Assembly (NCBI GenBank): GCA_002348465.1
Contig: DEBI01000078.1
Span: forward strand, 1 to 8,384
Source: Gemmatimonadales bacterium UBA2960
Lineage (GTDB): Bacteria > Gemmatimonadota > Gemmatimonadetes > Longimicrobiales > Gaopeijiaceae
Reading direction: 5' to 3'
DNA: 8,384 bases
Both the position numbers and the translations under genes were made by a program. Below, piece by piece: positions 1-5,720 of this stretch. How positions within the stretch are numbered: the stretch's first letter is position 1; every line of letters begins with the position of its first letter. Below the pieces are notes generated by a model that did not search any database, was not told the origin of the DNA, and was given only the letters and a program-made list of their open reading frames with translations.

Positions 1-74
1 CTAAGCAGAACGCGCTCAAGGTTGCCCACTTCGGTCTGTAAAAGTGACCCTTGGCTATCCGATATATCTGCCAT
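1..74 (-). CDS. Possible 5' end of a leftward gene of unknown function (partial)
   Basis: An ATG at 74-72 on the minus strand opens 24 sense codons that reach the window edge without a stop. The product begins MADISDSQGSLL and continues QTEVGNLERVLL. The sequence upstream of this ATG turns AT-rich, as expected of an intergenic region facing the amidase gene, and composition becomes more GC-rich inside the frame. The ribosome-binding site is weak (only a GAGATAAAG-like stretch). I do not recognise the product, and 24 residues are too few to assign a family. The alternative is a plus-strand gene tail ending at a TAA at 39-41 (last residues NALKVAHFGL), which also has GC-rich third positions. 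Only one of the two is likely real; the minus-strand start is slightly favoured because the whole stretch up to its ATG is open. Confidence 0.4.
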   Translation of the reverse strand, partial: MADISDSQGSLLQTEVGNLERVLL

Positions 75-196
75 AAAAACTTTATCTCAATACACAATGC
101 TCACACACTGATTGCTAATAACAACTATACACACCGCAACGTCTTAGCCCATAATAATTGATCGCAAAATCTTAAAGTGGGGTGATACCCGTGGGC
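75..196. promoter_or_regulatory. AT-rich intergenic region, probable promoter region of the amidase gene
   Basis: This stretch is clearly more AT-rich than the flanking coding DNA and contains no open frame that looks coding. It should carry the promoter for the amidase, and for the leftward gene if that is real. I found no convincing -35/-10 pair. A CATAAT at 150-155 on the plus strand and a TATAGT (complement of 124-129) on the minus strand are weak -10-like hexamers without a matching -35 at the usual spacing. The GGTGAT at 181-186 resembles the 3' part of the consensus AGGAGGTGAT ribosome-binding sequence and probably serves the amidase start. Confidence 0.4.
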
Positions 197-1693
197 ATGA
201 CTCAGAAGGAATACGTCTCATTCGATGCCCTCGGGCTGGCTGCGAAAGTTCATCGTGGTGATGTCACCGCGACCGAACTCTTGGAACTGGCCTTACAGCG
301 CTTAGGGGCCTTAAACCCCCAAATCAACGCGGTTGTGCACGTAATGGAGGAGGATGCACGGAGAGCGGCTACTACACCCGCCAACGGCCCTTTTTACGGG
401 GTCCCCTTTCTAGCGAAAGACTTGTCATCGATGTATGCCGGACACCCCACATCCGCAGGAAGTCGGTTCATGCAGAATCAAATAGTGACATGGGACTCCG
501 AGCTTGCGAAACGTGTCAAAAGAAGCGGGGTGACGGTTTTCGGTAAAACAAACACACCTGAGTGGGGTCTCCAGCCGGTCACAGAACCAGACCTCTGGGG
601 TCCAACACTAAACCCTTGGGATGTAGGGAGAAGTTCCGGAGGTTCAAGCGGTGGCTCAGGCGCCGCGATAGCTGCTGGAATCGTGCCGATGGCAGGCGGA
701 GGTGACGGCGGCGGATCCATAAGAATACCTGCGTCTTGTTGCGGCCTATTCGGGCTCAAACCGAGTCGGGGCCGCACTCCGACGGGCCCAAATCGCGGTC
801 AGTTCTGGAGAGGAGCTTCCATAGAGCATGTTATCACTCGGAGCGTACGTGACAGCGCAGCGATGCTCGACGCCACTCACGGGCCCGACCCCGGTGTCCC
901 TTTCGAGATTCCCCCTCCATCCGGTCCGTGGCTAAAGGAAGTTGGATTCGAGCCGCCAAAACTACGTATCGCATATACAACAACCCCGAACGTAGCAGTA
1001 GACGTTCACCAGGACTGCATAGACGCCCTAGAGGACGCTGCTCAACTCCTAGAGTCGCTCGGACACACTGTGATCAGTGATCACGTGCCAATCGACGGTG
1101 CGCAGTTTGCTCGTGATTTCTTAACCATAGTCGCAGGTGAGCTGGGGGCAGATCTAGACGAAGCGGCTCGTGTGATGGGTCGCCGGCCACGTCGACGGGA
1201 GCTAGAGCCCGCGACATGGGCCCTCGGGCTCATCTCGGATGTGCTGTCAGCACATGACTACGCTTCAGCGCTCCGTCGGATGGAGGTCATGGCTCGCGAC
1301 GTTGGAGGCTTCTTCGAACGCTACGACGTAATTCTGACGCCGACCGTTTCTCTCCCTCCTCCGCCGATAGGAACCGTGGGGCCCAGCACATCAGAAAAAG
1401 CTCAACTTAAGCTGCTTGGGATGTTTGGCTCAGGACACTTAATGAAGGCAGCTGGTCTCATCGACCAAGCTGCTAAATCTGCACTGGACTTCATCCCATG
1501 GACGCCTGTCTTCAACATCACTGGGCATCCAGCCATGTCCGTTCCTCTATACTGGAACACCGATAATCTTCCGATCGGAGTTCACTTCGTCGGACGCTTT
1601 GCCCGAGAAGACACACTCTTTCGCCTCGCGGGCCAGCTCGAGCGCGCCAGGCCTTGGTTCAACCGACTGCCTCCAATGGCACTTAGGTTTTGA
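197..1693 (+). CDS. Amidase-signature family amidohydrolase
   Basis: This enzyme should hydrolyse a carbon-nitrogen amide bond, probably in the cytoplasm since no signal peptide is visible. The Ser-cisSer-Lys triad of the amidase signature family is complete. Counting from ATG 197 (498 aa), Lys74 sits in PFLAKD, the cis-Ser is Ser150 in the Gly/Ser-rich GRSSGGSSGGSG, and the nucleophile is Ser174 in DGGGSIRIPAS. The Ser-Ser gap of 24 residues equals that in FAAH and peptide amidase. The C-terminal ITGHPAMSVPL and LPIGVHFVGR blocks are also typical of the family. DGGGS in place of the DTGGS of GatA, with CCGLFGLKPSRGR after it, points to the group containing 6-aminohexanoate cyclic-dimer hydrolase and aryl acylamidases, not the GatA transamidosome subunit. 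The substrate cannot be deduced. GTG at 182 or 191 are alternative starts; ATG 197 gives the common MTQ-type N-terminus with GGTGAT 10 nt upstream. The gene stands alone and ends one base from the convergent deacylase gene. Confidence 0.93.
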   Translation: MTQKEYVSFDALGLAAKVHRGDVTATELLELALQRLGALNPQINAVVHVMEEDARRAATTPANGPFYGVPFLAKDLSSMYAGHPTSAGSRFMQNQIVTWDSELAKRVKRSGVTVFGKTNTPEWGLQPVTEPDLWGPTLNPWDVGRSSGGSSGGSGAAIAAGIVPMAGGGDGGGSIRIPASCCGLFGLKPSRGRTPTGPNRGQFWRGASIEHVITRSVRDSAAMLDATHGPDPGVPFEIPPPSGPWLKEVGFEPPKLRIAYTTTPNVAVDVHQDCIDALEDAAQLLESLGHTVISDHVPIDGAQFARDFLTIVAGELGADLDEAARVMGRRPRRRELEPATWALGLISDVLSAHDYASALRRMEVMARDVGGFFERYDVILTPTVSLPPPPIGTVGPSTSEKAQLKLLGMFGSGHLMKAAGLIDQAAKSALDFIPWTPVFNITGHPAMSVPLYWNTDNLPIGVHFVGRFAREDTLFRLAGQLERARPWFNRLPPMALRF

Positions 1694-1694
1694 G

Positions 1695-2222
1695 TCAGCC
1701 TAGTTTCACCCAGCTGGGGTTGTGATCAATAGCCGCGAGGAATCGCAGCATATCTTCTTTCTTCAGGGTCGTGGTCATCGAATTCACTAGCGGATGGAAG
1801 TTCCATACATCAAAGTCAGAAAGCCCCTCATCCATTGCTAAGCTCACATGTCCACCACCGTCATTAAGTAACCCGAAGGGGGATACTGAGCCAGGTATCA
1901 CCCCTAAGTAATGCATAAGTCGCTGAGGGCTTCCGAAAGAAAACCGCTTGTGACCCAGGGACTGAGCAACGGATCGGAGATCTACAACTTGACTCTCTAT
2001 CGCCACGATTAACCACATCACACCCTTTTTGTCCCGTACGAAAAGATTCTTCGTGAAGGCTCCTGGCAGCCCAGCACGGTGCTTTCTGGCTTCATCAACA
2101 GTGAAGACTTCAGGATGAGAAATCGTCGTCGACTCTATCCCGAGTTCGTCAAGCTTTCCGAACAGACAGTCCGGTCCAGCAGGAAACGTCCCATCTAGCA
2201 GCAGCGGCTCAATCTCATTCAT
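1695..2222 (-). CDS. proX: ProX/YbaK-type aminoacyl-tRNA deacylase (prolyl-tRNA editing domain)
   Basis: The 175-aa product is a free-standing trans-editing enzyme of the YbaK/ProRS-associated (INS) domain family. These enzymes clear mischarged tRNA, in the ProX/PrdX branch mainly Ala-tRNAPro. Family landmarks are visible in order: HPEVFTVDEA (36-45), the Lys-containing TKNLFVRDKKG (57-67; Lys58 is the expected active-site lysine), the branch-typical GVIPGSVSPFGLLND (107-121), and NFHPLVNSMTTTL near the C-terminus. Length matches stand-alone ProX proteins (about 160-180 aa). The ATG lies inside the end of the upstream hydrolase gene (ATGAATGA, 8-nt overlap), with an AGAAGG ribosome-binding sequence (complement of 2231-2236) 8 nt upstream, so translation is probably coupled. 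Its stop lies one base from that of the convergent amidase. The exact tRNA specificity (Ala-Pro versus another pair) is inferred from branch motifs only. Confidence 0.92.
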   Translation of the reverse strand: MNEIEPLLLDGTFPAGPDCLFGKLDELGIESTTISHPEVFTVDEARKHRAGLPGAFTKNLFVRDKKGVMWLIVAIESQVVDLRSVAQSLGHKRFSFGSPQRLMHYLGVIPGSVSPFGLLNDGGGHVSLAMDEGLSDFDVWNFHPLVNSMTTTLKKEDMLRFLAAIDHNPSWVKLG

Positions 2223-3258
2223 CCTTTAAACCTTCTGAGTCGTTTTTAGCCTGGACGACCTTCTCTCGAAGGAAATCTGCCATTAGGTGTCGGACCTGAT
2301 TGTTCGAGGCCGGGGAAACTATATCTCCAGCCAACACATGACGTTCTGGGTCAGTGGAAGCGGGTACATCAGCCGTGCTGACATACGTTCCGGCCATTGC
2401 AGACAGCCGCCTCACAGTTTCCCGCGCGTCAACGACCGCATCGTCTTTCGAGTAGATGACAAGGGTGGGGACAGAGATGGATGACACGTCCATCGTCCGT
2501 ACACGTTCAACCAACGCCATCATTGGCGTAATCGCTTCAACGGGATAGCAAAAAGTCCAGTGGCGCGCCTGCTCCTGGTTCATGGGTTCCCAGCAACGCT
2601 CACTGCCGACCAAAAGGCGAGCTAGTGATTCGCCCCACGGTTGAAGGAAGATCCTAGATTTGCGGTCTTTCGGATGAAAATTAGGTGAGACCAAAACCAT
2701 CGCAGCCAAGTGATCTTCAACCTCGGTCCTAGTCGCGACCCAAGTCGCCAAGGTTCCGCCAGTACTACTTCCTATCACCACCACATTTTTACCGATTCTC
2801 TTACCTACAGCGAATGCCTCAGCAGCATCGACCAGCCAATCCTCCACCGTAGCCTCGGCCATAGCATCCCCATCACGGCCGTGGCCCGACAAACGCGTAA
2901 AATAAACATTCGCACCTAACTCAGTCCCAAGCTGAGATATAACCGGTTCCATTTCATTACGGTCAGCAGAGAAGCCGTGCAAATACACCAAGCTGATCTC
3001 AGTTCTGGTCTTCGCCTCAGCATCAACCCATACGATGCCCTTGCCTGCGCCTTCCCTCAGCTCAGTCACCGCATGCTCGCGCTCCGCAAGCCACGCATCA
3101 AGATCATCCGGCAGCTCCGGCTCCTCCCATGCCTCTACGAAGCTGGGGCGAGGGCCCAGGGCCCATAACGACAAGAGAGTTATCGACATCACGAAACCCC
3201 ATGCCGCAACTCGACCCCGACGAATCAAAGACTTCGATGTGGTTCTGTCGTTGCGCAT
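2215..3258 (-). CDS. Membrane-anchored alpha/beta hydrolase (esterase/lipase-like)
   Basis: This is an alpha/beta-fold serine hydrolase of the monoacylglycerol lipase/serine aminopeptidase (S33-like) type. Counted from ATG 3258 (347 aa), a basic N-terminus (RRGR at 13-16) precedes one hydrophobic segment at about 18-34, a signal anchor or uncleaved signal that would place the catalytic domain outside the inner membrane. The oxyanion loop is LHGFSADRN (93-101). The nucleophile is Ser165 in GSSTGG, the acid is Asp273 (or Asp272) in YSKDDAVVD, and the base is His307 in PERHVL. The cap region (about 195-255) contains two Cys, 222 and 237. The likely substrate is an ester or lipid, not identifiable from sequence. 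An in-frame ATG at 3306 would add 16 residues, but these lie upstream of the basic anchor and would collide with the divergent dehydrogenase start region. Neither start has a strong ribosome-binding site. It is the first gene of a two-gene unit with the tRNA deacylase, overlapping it by 8 nt. Confidence 0.88.
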   Translation of the reverse strand: MRNDRTTSKSLIRRGRVAAWGFVMSITLLSLWALGPRPSFVEAWEEPELPDDLDAWLAEREHAVTELREGAGKGIVWVDAEAKTRTEISLVYLHGFSADRNEMEPVISQLGTELGANVYFTRLSGHGRDGDAMAEATVEDWLVDAAEAFAVGKRIGKNVVVIGSSTGGTLATWVATRTEVEDHLAAMVLVSPNFHPKDRKSRIFLQPWGESLARLLVGSERCWEPMNQEQARHWTFCYPVEAITPMMALVERVRTMDVSSISVPTLVIYSKDDAVVDARETVRRLSAMAGTYVSTADVPASTDPERHVLAGDIVSPASNNQVRHLMADFLREKVVQAKNDSEGLKDE

Positions 3259-3358
3259 CGCATTCGCTGGTAATGTAGAAGTTCTGTCTCCGAAATCTGG
3301 CGGCATGTCCCTACGTAGACCACGTTACCGCTCCCTGAAACACGCCAACGGTAGACGC
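3259..3358. promoter_or_regulatory. Divergent start region between hydrolase and quinoprotein dehydrogenase genes
   Basis: With the favoured starts (minus ATG 3258, plus ATG 3359), this 100-nt gap should contain the promoters of both divergent units. I see no clear -35/-10 pair on either strand. An 8-bp perfect palindrome CTACGTAG lies at 3311-3318 and could be an operator half, but palindromes this short also occur by chance. If instead the longest plausible frames are used, both genes start on the same CATG tetranucleotide at 3304-3307, leaving no gap. Confidence 0.35.
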
Positions 3359-5299
3359 ATGTACTACGCCTCGACCTCCAAAACCCTAGAATCAGCCCTC
3401 TTTATAGCTTTGCTCATCACCCCCCTGCCTATGGCCGGACAGACTGGGGTCTCGGACGGGGAATGGGGTGTCTATGGGGGAGATCCTGGTCATACTCGAT
3501 ACTCGCAACTCGACCAGATCGACTCATCGAACGCAGAGGAACTTGAGATCGCATGGCGCTGGAGCGGTCGGAACTACGGACCAAATCCCCGGATCCGCTC
3601 CGCTACCACTCCGCTTATGGTCAATGGAGTTCTCTACGCAACGGCAGGACAAAGGCGTGCTGTCGTCGCGATTGATGCCGGAAGTGGGGAGACGCTCTGG
3701 ATGTGGACGATGGACGAGGGTCGACGTCTAGCGGAGGCACCGCGACCGAATCCCGGACGTGGGGTGGGTTACTGGTCAGACGGAAATGGAGATGACCGGG
3801 TAATCGTCGTCACACCCGGGTATCACATGGTCGCCCTCAATGCGCAGACGGGTAGGCCTATAAGTGGCTTTGGTAACGAAGGAACGGTCGATCTAAATGA
3901 AGGTCATAGGGCCCGTGATAACATCCCACTCGTTGGCACAATCGGTGCGAGTTCGCCTCCGACCGTAGTTGGAAACGTCATCGTGGTGGGGTCAGCACAC
4001 CATGTCGGCCTGCGACCTCCATCGATGACGAACACTCCAGGAGATATTCGAGGCTTCGACGCCCGCAGTGGCGAACTGCTTTGGACGTTCAAAACCATTC
4101 CAGAGCCAGGAGAAGAGGGTAACGACACCTGGATGTACGAATCTTGGGCTTTCACCGGTAACGCAGCGGCATGGGCACCGATCTCATTCGATGAGGAGAC
4201 AGGCTACGTATACGTGCCGACAGAAGCTGCTACCGGAGACTACTACGGCGGACACCGGCATGGGAACAACCTCTTCTCAACCAGCCTCGTATGCCTGGAT
4301 TCAAGGACAGGTGAGAAAGTTTGGCACTTTCAAATCATCCATCATGACATCTGGGACTGGGATAACCCGACGTTTCCAATTCTAGCCGATATCGACATTG
4401 ATGGGACTCCACGTAAGATCGTAGCTCAGATAACCAAACAAGGGTTCACCTACGTCTTCGATCGTATGACCGGCGAACCGGTCTGGCCAATCGAAGAACG
4501 ACCCGTTCCCCAAACCGACGTTCCAGGCGAGTGGACCTCTCCCACTCAACCGTTCCCCACCAAACCCCCTGCTTTTGAGCGCCAAGGCTTCACCGAAGAC
4601 GACCTCATCGACTTCACTCCAGAAATCAAAGAGCGAGCGCTTGCCGCTGTAGCGGACTATCGGATGGGGCCAATCTTCACACCCCCCTCTCTTCGTGACG
4701 CGCCAGACGGAACACAGGGCACGCTTTCACTGCCGAGCACCATCGGTGGTGCGAACTGGGAGGGGGGGGCGCTAGACCCAGAAACCGGCATGCTATACAT
4801 CGGTTCGCAAACAAACGCCTCCGTACTTCAGCTCATTCCAGGAGGAGAGCAGTCCGATATGGACTACATATTCGGCTTCGCTAGGGCGCAGATTGCTCGC
4901 GGAGTTCCGATCGTAAAGCCTCCTTGGGGTCGCGTTACAGCGCTCGATCTTTCTACGGGAGACCACGCATGGACCGTCCCAAACGGCGACACGCCAGAAG
5001 GGGTAGCTGAGGCTCTTGGAGTTGCCCCCGAGTTGATACCTCGAACCGGAAAGGTGTCGCGCGCAAGCGTCCTAATTACAAGCACACTGCTCTTTACCGG
5101 AGAGGGGGCATCAGGGGCAGCGATGTTCCGCGCGCTAGACAAAGCGACCGGGGAGACCATCGCAGAGATTGAGCTTCCGAATGCTCAAGTTGGGTTACCA
5201 ATGACGTACATGCACGAAGGTCGTCAGTTCATCGTGATGTCGGTCGGTGGTGGTGGGCAGCCAGCTGAACTCATTGCACTCGCACTGCCGGTGGACTAA
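3359..5299 (+). CDS. PQQ-dependent quinoprotein dehydrogenase, mGDH-like beta-propeller
   Basis: The product is a periplasmic pyrroloquinoline-quinone dehydrogenase resembling the catalytic domain of membrane glucose dehydrogenase. It would oxidise an alcohol or sugar and pass electrons to the respiratory chain. Counting from ATG 3359 (646 aa), an export signal occupies about 1-27 (hydrophobic core ALFIALLITPLP). WGVYGGDPGHTRYS (36-49) is the typical propeller opening. HHDIWDWD (328-335) supplies Asp333, and TKQGFTYVFDR (359-369) supplies Lys360; their 27-residue spacing equals that of catalytic Asp466 and Lys493 in E. coli Gcd. FTPPS (440-444), the GGANWEGGALDP block (463-474) and the C-terminal GLPMTYMHEGRQFIV (612-626) are also family blocks. 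There is no N-terminal five-helix membrane domain and no CxxCH haem site, so a separate electron acceptor is needed. ATG 3305 is an alternative start that adds 18 Arg-rich residues. The open frame continues upstream to 3035, but that part is antisense to the hydrolase. The true substrate is unknown, and no pqq synthesis genes are in the window. Confidence 0.93.
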   Translation: MYYASTSKTLESALFIALLITPLPMAGQTGVSDGEWGVYGGDPGHTRYSQLDQIDSSNAEELEIAWRWSGRNYGPNPRIRSATTPLMVNGVLYATAGQRRAVVAIDAGSGETLWMWTMDEGRRLAEAPRPNPGRGVGYWSDGNGDDRVIVVTPGYHMVALNAQTGRPISGFGNEGTVDLNEGHRARDNIPLVGTIGASSPPTVVGNVIVVGSAHHVGLRPPSMTNTPGDIRGFDARSGELLWTFKTIPEPGEEGNDTWMYESWAFTGNAAAWAPISFDEETGYVYVPTEAATGDYYGGHRHGNNLFSTSLVCLDSRTGEKVWHFQIIHHDIWDWDNPTFPILADIDIDGTPRKIVAQITKQGFTYVFDRMTGEPVWPIEERPVPQTDVPGEWTSPTQPFPTKPPAFERQGFTEDDLIDFTPEIKERALAAVADYRMGPIFTPPSLRDAPDGTQGTLSLPSTIGGANWEGGALDPETGMLYIGSQTNASVLQLIPGGEQSDMDYIFGFARAQIARGVPIVKPPWGRVTALDLSTGDHAWTVPNGDTPEGVAEALGVAPELIPRTGKVSRASVLITSTLLFTGEGASGAAMFRALDKATGETIAEIELPNAQVGLPMTYMHEGRQFIVMSVGGGGQPAELIALALPVD

Positions 5300-5340
5300 T
5301 GCCTTTTACAACCTCGGCGACCAAGAATCCGATCCCGCTT

Positions 5341-5694
5341 TTAGCAGTCCACCAGACATATCTTGTCGGGTCGGTTAGGAACCACGCATAGGAACTCGAA
5401 GCCTTCATCACCAGCTTCATAGTTATGCTGCACGCCACCTGGGATGAAAACAACATCCCCTTCTGTAACTTCGTGCACCTCGTTCCCAATCTGGACTCGT
5501 GCGCTTCCACGCAACACATACTGCTCGTGCTCTACCGTATTTGTATGGAGTGGCATGCCGCCCCCGGCATCCATGATGAAACGACGCAATGCAAAATTCG
5601 GCCCTTGATCAGGTCCGATCAGTACCTGAACCGTCGTATCCTTACCAGCCTTAACTTCCTGTGCGGGAAGATCGTCCACATGCCGGACAGACAT
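5341..5694 (-). CDS. Small single-domain cupin protein
   Basis: This 117-aa protein is one conserved beta-barrel cupin domain. Motif 1 is GGGMPLHTNTVEHEQYVLRG (44-63), with His50, Asn52, Glu55, His56 and Glu57 as candidate metal ligands; the usual HxH is HxN here. Motif 2 is GDVVFIPGGVQHNY (79-92), with the PGGxxH signature and His90 as the remaining ligand. No extra domain is present, so it may be a small metal-dependent enzyme (isomerase or dioxygenase type) or a sensor/binding protein; sequence alone does not decide. The start is well supported by AGGAGG (complement of 5703-5708), 8 nt before ATG 5694. No signal peptide is seen, so it is probably cytoplasmic. It is convergent with the quinoprotein dehydrogenase (41-nt gap, no obvious terminator hairpin) and divergent from the phosphodiesterase gene, with only 26 nt between the two start codons. 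Confidence 0.88.
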   Translation of the reverse strand: MSVRHVDDLPAQEVKAGKDTTVQVLIGPDQGPNFALRRFIMDAGGGMPLHTNTVEHEQYVLRGSARVQIGNEVHEVTEGDVVFIPGGVQHNYEAGDEGFEFLCVVPNRPDKICLVDC

Positions 5695-5702
5695 TTCTTC
5701 AA

Positions 5703-5708
5703 CCTCCT
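5703..5708 (-). promoter_or_regulatory. Strong ribosome-binding site of the cupin gene
   Basis: On the minus strand this reads AGGAGG, within TTAGGAGGTT, and lies 8 nt upstream of the cupin ATG at 5694. It fixes that start. It directly abuts the purine-rich AAGGG at 5709-5713 on the plus strand that serves the divergent lipoprotein gene. Confidence 0.85.
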
Positions 5709-5713
5709 AAGGG
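5709..5713 (+). promoter_or_regulatory. Probable ribosome-binding site of the lipoprotein phosphodiesterase gene
   Basis: AAGGG lies 7 nt upstream of ATG 5721. It supports that start over the longer in-frame ATG at 5661, whose first 20 codons would run antisense through the cupin start and push the signal peptide away from the N-terminus. Confidence 0.6.
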
Positions 5714-5720
5714 TCACCTG

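Noticed and set aside
3..41. A plus-strand gene tail ending in a TAA at 39-41 with GC-rich third positions.
   Set aside because: Only 12 codons are visible and the minus-strand frame over the same bases is open through its ATG, so I kept the minus-strand reading at low confidence instead.
478..777. A 99-codon minus-strand frame inside the amidase gene.
   Set aside because: Its Pro-rich product is the mirror of the Gly/Ser-rich amidase signature region; a shadow of the real gene.
3035..3304. An open plus-strand extension of 90 codons upstream of the quinoprotein dehydrogenase.
   Set aside because: It lies antisense to the hydrolase gene, has a low-complexity Ser/Arg-rich composition, and would bury the export signal deep inside the protein.
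4864..5160. A 98-codon minus-strand frame inside the dehydrogenase gene.
   Set aside because: No ribosome-binding site, no family resemblance, and the plus frame here is strongly supported by conserved quinoprotein motifs.
5300..5340. A possible bidirectional terminator between the dehydrogenase and cupin genes.
   Set aside because: The best stem is only four base pairs (TCGG/CCGA) with an 11-nt loop and no proper U-run after it.
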